NCBI GenBank assembly: GCA_002162765.1
Contig: MAAR01000005.1
Location: 124,001-188,000, forward strand
Source: Flavobacteriales bacterium 34_180_T64
Lineage (GTDB): Bacteria > Bacteroidota > Bacteroidia > Flavobacteriales > Flavobacteriaceae
Direction of reading: 5' to 3'
DNA: 64,000 nucleotides
Shown here: in pieces, positions 9,755 through 18,799 of the stretch
Numbering within the stretch: position 1 is the first letter of the stretch
Layout of the letters: each line of letters opens with the position of its first letter
Notes under the pieces: model-generated
Told to the model about the DNA's origin: nothing
The model's database searches: none
Seen by the model: only the letters and a program-made list of their open reading frames with translations
Position numbers and translations under genes: made by a program

Positions 9755-12169
9755 ATGCAATTTAGAATCTTTTTATTGATGTGTTTTTTTTCAATGAACA
9801 TGTTGTTTTCACAACAAGTAACTGTACTAGAAAAAGGCACGAATTATCCTATTTCTGGGGTGACACTGTATAATGCTAAACGAGATAAAACGGAAATTAC
9901 AAACTTGGATGGCCAAGCTTTTTTAGATAAATTTTTGTCTGATGAAATGATTTACTTTCAAAATTTACTTTATAATGTAAAAGGGATTAAGAAATCTGAT
10001 ATCATAAAAAATAAAGGCATCGTGTTTTTAGAATTGAAGATTGAAGATTTGGATCAGATTATAATTTCTGCATCTAAATTTGGTCAGAGTAAACGTGATA
10101 TTCCTCAAAAGATAATTAATATTAGTTCTAAAGATATACAACTCTCAAATCCTCAAACCAGTGCAGATTTATTGGAAAGTTCTGGAAATGTATATGTTCA
10201 AAAAAGTCAACTTGGAGGAGGTAGCCCAATGATTAGAGGGTTTTCTACTAATAGACTTTTAATAACCGTAGATGGTGTTAGAATGAATAACGCTATTTTT
10301 AGAGGAGGGAATCTTCAAAATGTTATTTCAATTGATCCGTTCACAATAAATAACACAGAAATCACATTAGGCGCAGGATCTGTTGTTTACGGTAGTGATG
10401 CCATTGGAGGAGTGATGAGTTTTTATACAAAAAAACCTCAGCTATCGTATTCTGATTCACTTTACTTTAAGGCAAATGCCGTTACGCGTTACGCGACGAC
10501 TAATAAAGAAAAAACTGGGCATGTTGATTTTAATTTTGGTCTTAAAAACTGGGCGTTTTTGAGCAGTTTGACATATACAGATTTTGACGATTTGAGAATG
10601 GGAAGCCATGGGCCAAAAGCATACCTAAGGGATGAATATGTACAGACGATAAATGGTATAGACCAAATCGTTCAAAATGAGAATCCTTTAGTTCAGGTGC
10701 CAACTGGGTATGATCAAATTAGTGCAATGCAAAAAGTACGTTACGAAGCTTCAGATATGTTAAGTTTTGATTTAGGATTATATTATAGTGAAACTTCGGA
10801 GTATTCTAGATTCGATAGATTGCTTCGTTACCGAAATGGTCAATTAAGATCGGCTGAGTGGAACTATGGTCCACAGCGTTGGTTTATGGGGAATTTTCAA
10901 GTAACAAAACTTAGTAGCGCGTCTAATATTCACGATAAAATCCAGGCTACTATTGCGTTTCAAAACTTTCAAGAAAGTCGATTTGATCGTGATTTTGATT
11001 CAGAAATACGAAACATTCGTGAAGAAGCAGTAGATGCTTTTTCTTTTAATTTGGATTTGGAGAAACAGCTAAGCCCAAAAACAGAGCTCTTTTATGGCTT
11101 TGAGTATATTTATAATACGGTGCATTCTGAGGGTTCTGAACAAAATATTACAACTCATATTTCAAGTCCAACGGTTTCAAGGTATCCTGACAATTCAAAC
11201 TGGCAGTCTATTGCAGCCTATTCAAGTGTAAAATACAAGCCCAATCCAAAGTTTATCTTGCAAACGGGGCTGCGTTATAATCATATTTTTGGTCATGCCG
11301 ATTTCGCAGAAAACAATCAATACTTGAATCTTCCTTTTGAGAAAACAACAATAAGTGCCGGCGCTTTAACTGCTACGGCGGGAATTAGTTGGATTCCAAG
11401 TGAAATGATACAATGGAAATTAAATGCCTCTTCAGCATTTAGAGCTCCTAATATTGATGATATTGGTAAAGTATTTGATTCTGAACCAGGTTCAGTTGTG
11501 GTTCCTAATCAAAATTTACGTCCAGAGTATGCCTATGGCGGAGAGCTTGGTTTTAAATTGAACTTTGACTCGGTTTTTGTAATAGATGCAGGAACCTATT
11601 ATACATTTTTAGACAATGCACTTGTGCGTAGAGATTACAATCTTAATGGCGAAACAGAAATAATGTATGACGGACAATTAAGCAACGTTCAAGCCATCCA
11701 AAATGCATCTAAAGCTTGGATATATGGATTTGAAGTTGGCATGCAAATTAATTTCACGAAGCAATTTAAATTAACATCTCAATATAATATTATTGGTGGA
11801 ACAGAGGATGAGAATGGTATTGAAGTGCCAGTAAGACATGCCGCTCCAAATTTCGGAAACACCCATTTAGTTTGGCAAAACGATAAACTTATATTGGATG
11901 CATTTTCTGAATATAATAGTGAATTGTCTTTTAATCAATTGGCACCTTCCGAAATAGCAAAAGATTATGTCTATGCCTTAGATCGTAATGGAAATCCATA
12001 TGCGCCTTCTTGGTATACCTTGAATTTAAGATCTCAATATGTACTAAATCAAGCAATAACTATTAGTGCTAGTTTAGAAAACATAACAGATCAACGTTAC
12101 AAAACGTATTCGTCTGGAATTGCATCTCCTGGAAGAAATCTTATTCTTTCCCTAAAATATAGTTTGTAA
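9755..12169 (+). CDS. TonB-dependent outer-membrane receptor
   Basis: This 804-residue receptor has a signal peptide ending near MNMLFSQ, a carboxypeptidase-regulatory-like domain (about residues 20-110), a plug (about 120-235) with GGGSPMIRGFSTNRLLITVDGVRMNN and SVVYGSDAIGGVMSFYTKKP, and a 22-strand barrel ending ASPGRNLILSLKYSL. The plug sequence is most like receptors for haem, haemoglobin or siderophores, but the ligand cannot be read from sequence. It imports an iron-type ligand across the outer membrane using TonB energy. It sits directly after recO without its own clear promoter. Confidence 0.88.
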   Translation: MQFRIFLLMCFFSMNMLFSQQVTVLEKGTNYPISGVTLYNAKRDKTEITNLDGQAFLDKFLSDEMIYFQNLLYNVKGIKKSDIIKNKGIVFLELKIEDLDQIIISASKFGQSKRDIPQKIINISSKDIQLSNPQTSADLLESSGNVYVQKSQLGGGSPMIRGFSTNRLLITVDGVRMNNAIFRGGNLQNVISIDPFTINNTEITLGAGSVVYGSDAIGGVMSFYTKKPQLSYSDSLYFKANAVTRYATTNKEKTGHVDFNFGLKNWAFLSSLTYTDFDDLRMGSHGPKAYLRDEYVQTINGIDQIVQNENPLVQVPTGYDQISAMQKVRYEASDMLSFDLGLYYSETSEYSRFDRLLRYRNGQLRSAEWNYGPQRWFMGNFQVTKLSSASNIHDKIQATIAFQNFQESRFDRDFDSEIRNIREEAVDAFSFNLDLEKQLSPKTELFYGFEYIYNTVHSEGSEQNITTHISSPTVSRYPDNSNWQSIAAYSSVKYKPNPKFILQTGLRYNHIFGHADFAENNQYLNLPFEKTTISAGALTATAGISWIPSEMIQWKLNASSAFRAPNIDDIGKVFDSEPGSVVVPNQNLRPEYAYGGELGFKLNFDSVFVIDAGTYYTFLDNALVRRDYNLNGETEIMYDGQLSNVQAIQNASKAWIYGFEVGMQINFTKQFKLTSQYNIIGGTEDENGIEVPVRHAAPNFGNTHLVWQNDKLILDAFSEYNSELSFNQLAPSEIAKDYVYALDRNGNPYAPSWYTLNLRSQYVLNQAITISASLENITDQRYKTYSSGIASPGRNLILSLKYSL

Positions 12170-12175
12170 TTTGTG

Positions 12176-13180
12176 CTAGGCGTCACGCATAAAAGACTCC
12201 GCTTTTTCAACCATATTTTTACTTCCACATAAAAAAGGAACGCGCTGATGAAGCTCGGTAGGTTCTATATCTAATATTCTTGTAAAGCCATCACTCGCTT
12301 TACCATTGGCCTGTTCGGCAAGAAGTGCCATGGGATTACATTCGTATAATAAACGCAATTTTCCAGTTGGGTTTTTGGAACTTTTAGGATACATATAGAT
12401 GCCTCCTTTTATTACATTTCGATGAAAATCTGAAACCAATGAACCTATATATCTAGAGGTATAAGGTCTATCACCTTCTTCCATTTGGCAATACTTTATA
12501 TAGTTTTTTATGCCCTGAGGGAAATGAATATAATTACCTTCATTCACCGAATAAATAGTTCCATCTTCAGGGAATTCCATATTTGGATGTGATAAATAAA
12601 ATGTTCCAATAGCAGGATTCAAAGTAAAACCGTTAACACCATCGCCAGTAGTATACACTAACATAGTTGACGTTCCGTATACTACATATCCAGCTGCAAC
12701 TTGTTGGCTTCCTTTTTGAAGAAAATCTTCGATAGTTACTGGAGTTCCTACAGGAGTAACACGTCTGTATATCGAGAAAATTGTTCCTACTGAAACATTG
12801 ACGTCAATATTAGAGGATCCATCTAAAGGGTCTATTAATACGATGTATTTGTTTTGATTGTTTTCATCCTGACTATTTATAGAAATAAAATCATCTTCTT
12901 CTTCGCTGGCAATACCACAAACAATATTTCTATTAGTCATGGTTTGAATGAACTTATTATTAGCGTAAACGTCTAATTTTTGTTGATCTTCTCCTTGAAT
13001 ATTAGTATCTCCTGCCGCCCCAATGATGTCAACTAATCCAGCTTTGTTAACTTCATGATTGACTACTTTAGCTGCTAATCGAATTGAATTTATAAGTCTA
13101 GATAACTCACCAGAAGTGTATTTAAATGAGGATTGATTCTCGATTATAAATTCACCAAGAGTTTGATTTTTTTGAGACAT
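12176..13180 (-). CDS. fbp: Fructose-1,6-bisphosphatase class I
   Basis: This 334-residue gluconeogenic enzyme hydrolyses fructose-1,6-bisphosphate. It has the metal-binding [23 protein letters not shown] motif, preceded by [10 protein letters not shown] (acidic metal ligands), and later [12 protein letters not shown] and [21 protein letters not shown], all class I signatures. The length fits the family. It is a single gene facing the TonB receptor, with 6 bp between stop codons and no separate terminator hairpin. Confidence 0.95.
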   Translation of the reverse strand: MSQKNQTLGEFIIENQSSFKYTSGELSRLINSIRLAAKVVNHEVNKAGLVDIIGAAGDTNIQGEDQQKLDVYANNKFIQTMTNRNIVCGIASEEEDDFISINSQDENNQNKYIVLIDPLDGSSNIDVNVSVGTIFSIYRRVTPVGTPVTIEDFLQKGSQQVAAGYVVYGTSTMLVYTTGDGVNGFTLNPAIGTFYLSHPNMEFPEDGTIYSVNEGNYIHFPQGIKNYIKYCQMEEGDRPYTSRYIGSLVSDFHRNVIKGGIYMYPKSSKNPTGKLRLLYECNPMALLAEQANGKASDGFTRILDIEPTELHQRVPFLCGSKNMVEKAESFMRDA

Positions 13181-13299
13181 GGAAGCTAGTTGTTTGTTTT
13201 TGCAAATATCGTATTTTTTAATAAACTACAACGATTTCACAATATATTAATAGTATAGAATAATCTAGTTTAAGTTATATTTGAATTTATTTTATATTC

Positions 13300-13794
13300 A
13301 TGAATTATTTTATTAGAAATGCAAAAAAGGAGGACATGACCCAAGTGCTCGATTTAATCAACGCATTGGCTGTTTTTGAAAAAGAACCAGATGCGGTTGA
13401 AATAACAGTGGACTTCTTGGAACAAGAGGGGTTTGGAGATCAACCGAGCTTTCATTGCTTTGTAGCAGAAATGGATTCTAAAATTGAAGGCATTGCAATT
13501 GTTTATAATCGTTTTTCAACTTGGAAAGGAACCGTTTTGCATTTAGAGGATTTAATAGTAAGTGAACGTATGAGAGGATCAGGATTAGGTACTGCTCTTT
13601 TAGATAAAGTTGTGAAGTTTGGAAACGATATGGGAGTTAAACGCATTAGTTGGGAGGTGATTGATTGGAATGAACCTGCCATTTCGTTCTATGAAAAAAA
13701 GGGAGCAAATGTATTACGTGACTGGGATGTTGTGCAATTAGATGAAAAAGGAATTAAGAATTATATAGCAAATATTTCAGATGCAAGTATTTAA
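13300..13794 (+). CDS. GNAT acetyltransferase (SAT/diamine type)
   Basis: This 164-residue acetyltransferase has the GNAT acetyl-CoA site LEDLIVSERMRGSGLGTALLDKV (motif A, R/Q-x-x-G-x-G/A) and motif B WNEPAISFYEKKGA. The overall layout, with ALAVFEKEPDAVEIT near the start, matches the spermidine/spermine or thialysine acetyltransferase-like branch. A TATATTTG -7 box lies at 13276-13283, just before the gene. Its stop overlaps the aspartokinase start by 14 bp, so the two are probably translationally coupled. The substrate is unknown; an amine or lysine-related metabolite is a guess from the family. Confidence 0.8.
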   Translation: MNYFIRNAKKEDMTQVLDLINALAVFEKEPDAVEITVDFLEQEGFGDQPSFHCFVAEMDSKIEGIAIVYNRFSTWKGTVLHLEDLIVSERMRGSGLGTALLDKVVKFGNDMGVKRISWEVIDWNEPAISFYEKKGANVLRDWDVVQLDEKGIKNYIANISDASI

Positions 13795-15031
13795 GTTTGG
13801 TGGCGCATCGGTAAAGGACGCTGATGGCGTTAAAAATTTGGTTTTAGTATTACAAAAAGTAGGCCATGCTAATACGTTGATTATAATCTCAGCAATGGGT
13901 AAAACTACCAACGCCATGGAGCGTGTTCTTGATAACTATTTTAATAATAAGAAAGAATTGCAAAGCTCAATTCAGGACGTAAAAAAATATCATAATGAAA
14001 TTTTAATAGATCTGTTTGACAATGAACAGCATCCTGTTTTTAAAAGAGTAAGCACTTTGTTTGAAGAACTGATAAGTTTTCTAAACCGTAATAAATCTCC
14101 AAATTACAACTTTGTTTATGACCAAACCATGGGCTATGGTGAATTGGTTTCTACCACCATCATCAGCGAATATCTAAATGAAATTGGTTTAAAAAATAAT
14201 TGGTTAGATGTGAGAGATTGTATTAAAACGGATAACTATTACAGAAGTGCAAATGTAAACTGGAAACAAACACAAAAACTAATTAATACGAATGTAGACA
14301 CTTCGGTATTAAACATTACCCAAGGATTTTTAGGAAGTGATCCTAATAATTTTACGACTACCTTAGGAAGAGAAGGAAGTGATTATACAGCCGCAATTTT
14401 CGCTTATTGTTTAAATGCAGAAACGGTAACAATTTGGAAAGATGTTCCTGGTGTCTTAAATGCGGATCCACGTTATTTTGAAAACGCACAATTGCTTAAT
14501 CAAATATCTTATAGAGAAGCTATAGAGCTGGCATTTTATGGAGCGACAGTGATACACCCTAATACGTTACAACCTTTACAGCAAAAGGAAATAAAATTGT
14601 ATGTGAAATCTTTTTTAAATCCTAATAATCATGGAACCATGGTGGCCAAGGAGATTGGTTCAGAACCAAACATTCCCTGTTTTATTGTGAAGAAAAATCA
14701 AGTATTGTTATCATTATCCTCGTTGGACTTTTCATATATTGTTGAGGAAAATATTAGTGAAATATTTAGTCTGCTGCATTTGTATAAAATGAAAGTAGAT
14801 GTCATTCAAAATTCAGCGATTAGCTTTTCAGTTTGTATAGATAATATCTATAATAATCTTGAAAAATTACTTCAGCATTTAAAAGCTAAATTTAAGGTAA
14901 CAGTGCATGAAAATGTGAGTCTTTATACTATAAGGCATTATAATGAACAGGCTATTTTGTCTCTTGAAGAGGGTAAGGATGTCTTATTGAAGCAATTAAC
15001 ACACGAAACGATTCAAATCGTAACTAAATAA
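13781..15031 (+). CDS. lysC: Aspartokinase, monofunctional
   Basis: This 416-residue enzyme phosphorylates aspartate, the first step to lysine, threonine and methionine. The amino-acid kinase domain begins VFKFGGASVKDADGV (KFGG-S motif) and includes TQGFLGSD, TTLGREGSDYTAA and WKDVPGVLNADPRY. The C-terminal third is a divergent ACT-like regulatory region. No homoserine dehydrogenase domain is fused. It follows the acetyltransferase with a 14-bp overlap and precedes the acyltransferase gene by 22 bp. Confidence 0.88.
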   Translation: MQVFKFGGASVKDADGVKNLVLVLQKVGHANTLIIISAMGKTTNAMERVLDNYFNNKKELQSSIQDVKKYHNEILIDLFDNEQHPVFKRVSTLFEELISFLNRNKSPNYNFVYDQTMGYGELVSTTIISEYLNEIGLKNNWLDVRDCIKTDNYYRSANVNWKQTQKLINTNVDTSVLNITQGFLGSDPNNFTTTLGREGSDYTAAIFAYCLNAETVTIWKDVPGVLNADPRYFENAQLLNQISYREAIELAFYGATVIHPNTLQPLQQKEIKLYVKSFLNPNNHGTMVAKEIGSEPNIPCFIVKKNQVLLSLSSLDFSYIVEENISEIFSLLHLYKMKVDVIQNSAISFSVCIDNIYNNLEKLLQHLKAKFKVTVHENVSLYTIRHYNEQAILSLEEGKDVLLKQLTHETIQIVTK

Positions 15032-15053
15032 ACTATTTAGTACATTTACACCC

Positions 15054-16895
15054 ATGACCAAACAGCAAAATACAGGATTAGTTACAGCAAAAGAAGTTGC
15101 TAAAGCTATCCATTTTGATAAGTATGGTTTGCTAGGGACGTTCTTTGGTTGGATCTTAATGAAAGTATTAAAAATATCCACTTTAAATAAGATTTATAAG
15201 CGAAATAAACACCTTAGTGATATTGAGTTTTTGGATGGAATTTTGGGTGATTTTCAGATTAAATTTGAAATACCTGATGAAGATTTAAAACGTCTGCCTA
15301 AAGATGGTGCATATATTACAGTATCTAACCATCCTCTTGGTGGTATAGATGGTATCTTGCTTTTAAAATTGATGGTCGAACAGCGCAAAGATTTTAAAAT
15401 CATTGCGAATTTTCTACTCCATCGTATCGAACCATTAAAGCCCTATATTATGCCAGTTAATCCTTTTGAAGACCGAAAGGATGTGAAATCAAGTATTGCA
15501 GGGTTTAAAAATGCTATTTTGCACATTAGGGAAGGTCATCCTCTTGGCGTGTTTCCTGCTGGAGAAGTTTCAACATATAGAGATGGTAAATTAGTCATTG
15601 ATAAACCTTGGGAAGAAGCAGCGATGAAACTTATTCAAAAAGCTGAAGTTCCTGTAGTACCAATTTATTTTCACGCTAAAAACAGTAGATTATTTTATAA
15701 ACTATCAAAAATTAGCGATACGTTTAGAACAGCTAAATTACCCTCAGAGTTATTAACTCAAAAGCACAGAACGATAAAAGTTAGAATTGGAAAACCAATT
15801 TCAGTAAGTAGTCAAAAAGAGTACAATACATTACAGGAGTTTTCGGAGTTTTTAAGAAAGAAAACCTATATGCTTTCCAATTCATTTGATGAGAAAGAAA
15901 AAGTTTTAAAGAATATTTCATCATCTTTAAAAACACCTATAATTCCTAAAATCCCTAAAAAAATAGTAACTCCTATTGACTCTCAATTAATGATTGAAGA
16001 GGTTCAAGCGCTTAAAAATGATGATGGTCGTTTACTAAAAAGTAAAAATTATGAGGTATATCTAGCGCCAGCTGAAAAAATACCGAATATTATTCGTGAG
16101 ATTGGGAGACTTCGTGAGATTACGTTCCGTGAAGTAGGAGAGGGCACAAATGAAGCCATTGATTTAGATACATTTGACACCTATTACCATCATATGTTTC
16201 TGTGGGATTTTGAGGCCAAAGTAATTGCTGGAGCGTATAGAATGGGACTAGGCTCAAAAATATTTGAGGCCTATGGTATTAATGGGTTTTATTTGCAAGA
16301 TCTATTTCGTTTTGAGCCAGAATTGTATAAAATGATGAGTCAGTCTATTGAAATGGGAAGGGCATTCATAATAAAAGAATACCAGCAAAAGCCGATGCCT
16401 CTTTTTTTATTATGGAAAGGTATAGTGCATACAACACTCCGTTATCCTGAACATAAGTATTTAATTGGTGGCGTAAGTATCAGTAATCAATTTTCTGACT
16501 TCTCTAAGTCACTTATGATTGAGTTTATGAAATCTCATTATTACGATCCTTATTTAGCGCAATACGTGCACCCTAAAAAGGAATTTAAAGTGAAGCTAAA
16601 AGATGCGGATAAGGATTTTGTATTTGATGCAACAGAGGCCGATTTAAATAAGTTTGATAAGATTATTGATGAGGTTGAGCCAGGAGCATTACGGCTTCCA
16701 GTTTTACTTAAAAAGTACATTAAGCAGAATGCCAGATTAATGGCCTTCAATGTCGATCCATTATTCAATAATGCTGTGGATGGATTGATGTATATAAAAA
16801 TTGCCGATTTACCTGAAAGTACAGTGCGTCCAGTTATGGAAGAATTTCAAGCCGAATTGGAGCGAAAATTCTCTGGGAACGGAGAGCAAGAATAG
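15054..16895 (+). CDS. Bifunctional aminolipid acyltransferase (PlsC-like + OlsB-like), GlsF/OlsF type
   Basis: This 613-residue protein fuses two acyltransferases. The first (about residues 1-270) is PlsC-like, with the NHPLGGID form of the HX4D motif near residue 92 and FPAGEVS in place of FPEGTRS. The second (about 330-600) is an N-acyltransferase of the OlsB/hemolysin GNAT type (EIGRLREITFREVGEGTNEAID, then FYLQDLFRF and EMGRAFI). The same order is known in OlsF/GlsF proteins that make ornithine or glycine lipids in Serratia and Flavobacterium: the C-terminal domain N-acylates the amino acid with a 3-hydroxy fatty acid and the N-terminal domain adds the second chain. The head group cannot be told from sequence. 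Confidence 0.82.
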   Translation: MTKQQNTGLVTAKEVAKAIHFDKYGLLGTFFGWILMKVLKISTLNKIYKRNKHLSDIEFLDGILGDFQIKFEIPDEDLKRLPKDGAYITVSNHPLGGIDGILLLKLMVEQRKDFKIIANFLLHRIEPLKPYIMPVNPFEDRKDVKSSIAGFKNAILHIREGHPLGVFPAGEVSTYRDGKLVIDKPWEEAAMKLIQKAEVPVVPIYFHAKNSRLFYKLSKISDTFRTAKLPSELLTQKHRTIKVRIGKPISVSSQKEYNTLQEFSEFLRKKTYMLSNSFDEKEKVLKNISSSLKTPIIPKIPKKIVTPIDSQLMIEEVQALKNDDGRLLKSKNYEVYLAPAEKIPNIIREIGRLREITFREVGEGTNEAIDLDTFDTYYHHMFLWDFEAKVIAGAYRMGLGSKIFEAYGINGFYLQDLFRFEPELYKMMSQSIEMGRAFIIKEYQQKPMPLFLLWKGIVHTTLRYPEHKYLIGGVSISNQFSDFSKSLMIEFMKSHYYDPYLAQYVHPKKEFKVKLKDADKDFVFDATEADLNKFDKIIDEVEPGALRLPVLLKKYIKQNARLMAFNVDPLFNNAVDGLMYIKIADLPESTVRPVMEEFQAELERKFSGNGEQE

Positions 16896-16897
16896 TA

Positions 16898-17317
16898 TTA
16901 ATTAAAATGCGTTTGCACAAACGCTTCACAGTAGTCCTTAATTTCATTTCTCGCCTTTAGAAACGCCTTATATTTTTCTTCTGCTGTGCCTTCAACTTTA
17001 GAAGGATCGAAGAAATTATGATGAATTCTAGTTGCATTTTTACTTGGAATAAAAGGGCAATTCTCATTGGCGTGATCACATACAGTAAGTATAAAATCAA
17101 AATCTATATCAAGGTATTCATCTACATGGTTTGACGTATGACCAGTAATATTAATGCCATCGTCGTTCATAATTAAAACAGCTCCAGGATTTAAACCATG
17201 TGTTTCAATTCCAGCGCTATAGATATTAGCTTTGTCTTTGGCCATTACATTTAAATAACCGTGAGCCATTTGACTTCTACAAGAATTGCCTGTACACAGG
17301 ACTAATATATTCTTCAT
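16898..17317 (-). CDS. arsC: Arsenate reductase, thioredoxin-coupled (LMW-phosphatase fold)
   Basis: This 139-residue protein begins with the phosphatase loop LVLCTGNSCRS (Cys8) and has the extra cysteine pair Cys80 and Cys87 in TVCDHANENCPF. That triad is the signature of thioredoxin-linked ArsC, as in plasmid pI258, rather than of plain tyrosine phosphatases. It reduces arsenate to arsenite. It is the last gene of the arsR-DUF6428-acetyltransferase-arsC operon, ends 3 bp from the convergent aminolipid gene, and has no efflux gene after it. Confidence 0.85.
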   Translation of the reverse strand: MKNILVLCTGNSCRSQMAHGYLNVMAKDKANIYSAGIETHGLNPGAVLIMNDDGINITGHTSNHVDEYLDIDFDFILTVCDHANENCPFIPSKNATRIHHNFFDPSKVEGTAEEKYKAFLKARNEIKDYCEAFVQTHFN

Positions 17318-17326
17318 ATTTATGAA

Positions 17327-17827
17327 TTATTTAATTAACATATTGGACTTACTTCGTCGTTCTAAAAAATGATTATTATGCCAGGTTCCATTTAATTGAC
17401 CAATTTTCTCTCGGTACCCAACAATTCTAAATCCACATTTTTTATGGAGTTCTATGCTAGCAATATTTTCTGAAAAAATACCCGCTTGTAAGGTCCAGAA
17501 ACCATGAGCTTCACTATCTATAATAAGTTGTTTAAGTATGGCTTCTCCAATATGTTGCCCTCTAAAAGCTGCTGCAACATACACAGTTACTTCAGCAACA
17601 CCTTCATAAACTTTTCGTATAGAAACTGGCGAAAGCACACCAAAACCAATTATTACATCATTTATTGTCGCAACGATTCTACAAGATACGATGTGTTTGT
17701 TATTCCAAGTGTCCCAATCAGGAACTTCGGTTTCAAAAGTCGCCAATCCGGTTTTAATACCTTGAGCATAAATTTTTGAAACTGAAGTCCAATGAGTTTT
17801 AACTAATGATTCTATTCTAAGTGTCAT
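17327..17827 (-). CDS. PAT-like GNAT acetyltransferase (ArsN-type candidate)
   Basis: This 166-residue GNAT resembles phosphinothricin acetyltransferases: IYAQGIKTGLATFETEVPDW, VYVAAAFRGQHIGEAIL (acetyl-CoA loop), SENIASIELHKKCGFRIVGYREKIGQLNGTW. In arsenic operons such genes (arsN1) acetylate arsinothricin or related arsenicals. Position inside an ars operon supports that role here, but it is inference. It lies 9 bp upstream of arsC and 6 bp after the DUF6428 gene. Confidence 0.72.
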   Translation of the reverse strand: MTLRIESLVKTHWTSVSKIYAQGIKTGLATFETEVPDWDTWNNKHIVSCRIVATINDVIIGFGVLSPVSIRKVYEGVAEVTVYVAAAFRGQHIGEAILKQLIIDSEAHGFWTLQAGIFSENIASIELHKKCGFRIVGYREKIGQLNGTWHNNHFLERRSKSNMLIK

Positions 17828-17833
17828 TATTTT

Positions 17834-18331
17834 TTAACAGCAGTTTCCACCTGGAGCACAACATGATTCTTCAGAAATTGATACAGTTTCTAGTTCTTCA
17901 GGAACACCACAAGTCGATTTTGCCTTGCAATCTGTTTTTTCAACAGCTAATTTAAAAATAAGTTGATTATCTCTTATTTCAAAATCGTTAACAAATAGTT
18001 GTGCAGTGTGAAAATTTGAATTGCTATATTCAATCTTAACTTCAGCGTCTAGAGTATACGATTTCATTTTACCAACTTTATTTAGAATAGCTAAAGCCTT
18101 ATAAACAGTCATGTATTCTCTTTTTTCTAGTTCATTCGGACTTTCCCAAAGTTGAATAATGGTTTCTTTCCAAGCGTCGGTTTGAGCGCCACAATCTACC
18201 GAATCTATAGTATAATGTTTTACTTCGGTAATATGATAATTAGCACCAACAAATTGGTTATGCGCATATTCAAATAATAAGGACTTGTCTTGATTTTGCT
18301 CTAGTACATTAAATAATTCTTGAGTTTTCAT
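17834..18331 (-). CDS. DUF6428-like protein with Cys-rich tail
   Basis: This 165-residue protein has no recognised catalytic motif. It matches my memory of DUF6428, a family seen beside arsR/arsC in Bacteroidota. The body has YHITEVKHYTIDSVDCGAQTDAWKETIIQLW and the tail is cysteine-rich: TDCKAKSTCG, then SCCAPGGNCC at the very end. Those clustered thiols could bind arsenite; this is inference. It is co-transcribed with arsR and the acetyltransferase. Confidence 0.65.
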   Translation of the reverse strand: MKTQELFNVLEQNQDKSLLFEYAHNQFVGANYHITEVKHYTIDSVDCGAQTDAWKETIIQLWESPNELEKREYMTVYKALAILNKVGKMKSYTLDAEVKIEYSNSNFHTAQLFVNDFEIRDNQLIFKLAVEKTDCKAKSTCGVPEELETVSISEESCCAPGGNCC

Positions 18332-18385
18332 ATTTATTTTGTATTTGTTTTACGTTCGAGTGCGATGAAAAATGTGCCTTAGGCA

Positions 18386-18709
18386 CTAACAACAATTTGA
18401 TTTTGTAGTATTAAAAAATGAGTTTAATTCATTTTGGAGCATATTCCAACGCTCAACATTTATGCAATAGCACATACTTTTTCCCTCTACTTCACCTTTA
18501 AGTAATCCAATACTTTTAAGTTCTTTTAAATGCTGTGAAATCGTGGCTTGTGCTAAGCCTATTTCCTCCACTAAATCATTGCAGATGCAACTATTTTGCT
18601 TACTTATATGTTGAAGTATAGCAACACGCGCAGGATGCCCTAAGACTTTAAAGAATTGTGCCAATTCGTTTTGCTGTTCCGTGAATATTTGAGTTTTAGA
18701 AATTCCCAT
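18386..18709 (-). CDS. arsR: ArsR-family metalloid-responsive repressor
   Basis: This 107-residue winged-helix regulator starts MGISKTQIFTEQQNELAQFFKVLGHPARVAIL. It carries the metalloid-sensing site NSCICNDLVEEIGLAQATISQHLKEL, where the C-x-C in the recognition region corresponds to the ELCVCDL box of classical ArsR, and it ends in a vicinal Cys pair (SNCC). It should repress its own operon until As(III) or Sb(III) binds. The ATG at 18709 is chosen over 18763 because the upstream extension is hydrophobic filler outside the family and would run through the operator and preceding terminator. Confidence 0.85.
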   Translation of the reverse strand: MGISKTQIFTEQQNELAQFFKVLGHPARVAILQHISKQNSCICNDLVEEIGLAQATISQHLKELKSIGLLKGEVEGKSMCYCINVERWNMLQNELNSFFNTTKSNCC

Positions 18710-18721
18710 AATGATATTTAT

Positions 18722-18733
18722 ATATTGCAATAT
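18722..18733. promoter_or_regulatory. Candidate ArsR operator
   Basis: A 12-bp perfect palindrome ATATTGCAATAT lies 13 bp upstream of the arsR start codon, between it and the preceding terminator. The location fits autoregulation by ArsR, whose known sites are short AT-rich dyads; no -7/-33 pair of good spacing was found around it. Confidence 0.45.
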
Positions 18734-18752
18734 TACGATGATAAAATGTAAT

Positions 18753-18786
18753 AAAAAAGTCAAATGATATTTATTTTGACTTTTTT
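18753..18786 (-). terminator. Terminator of the TM2 protein gene
   Basis: A 12-bp perfect stem AAAAAAGTCAAA / TTTGACTTTTTT with a 10-nt loop lies 14 bp downstream of the TM2 gene stop, read on the minus strand. It separates that gene from arsR. Confidence 0.75.
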
Positions 18787-18799
18787 ATGAATTATAGTC

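Noticed and set aside
18374-18386. GTGCCTTAGGCAC as a terminator after arsR
   Set aside because: The dyad has a one-base centre, so it cannot fold as written, and it overlaps the arsR stop; the operon appears to continue into the DUF6428 gene.
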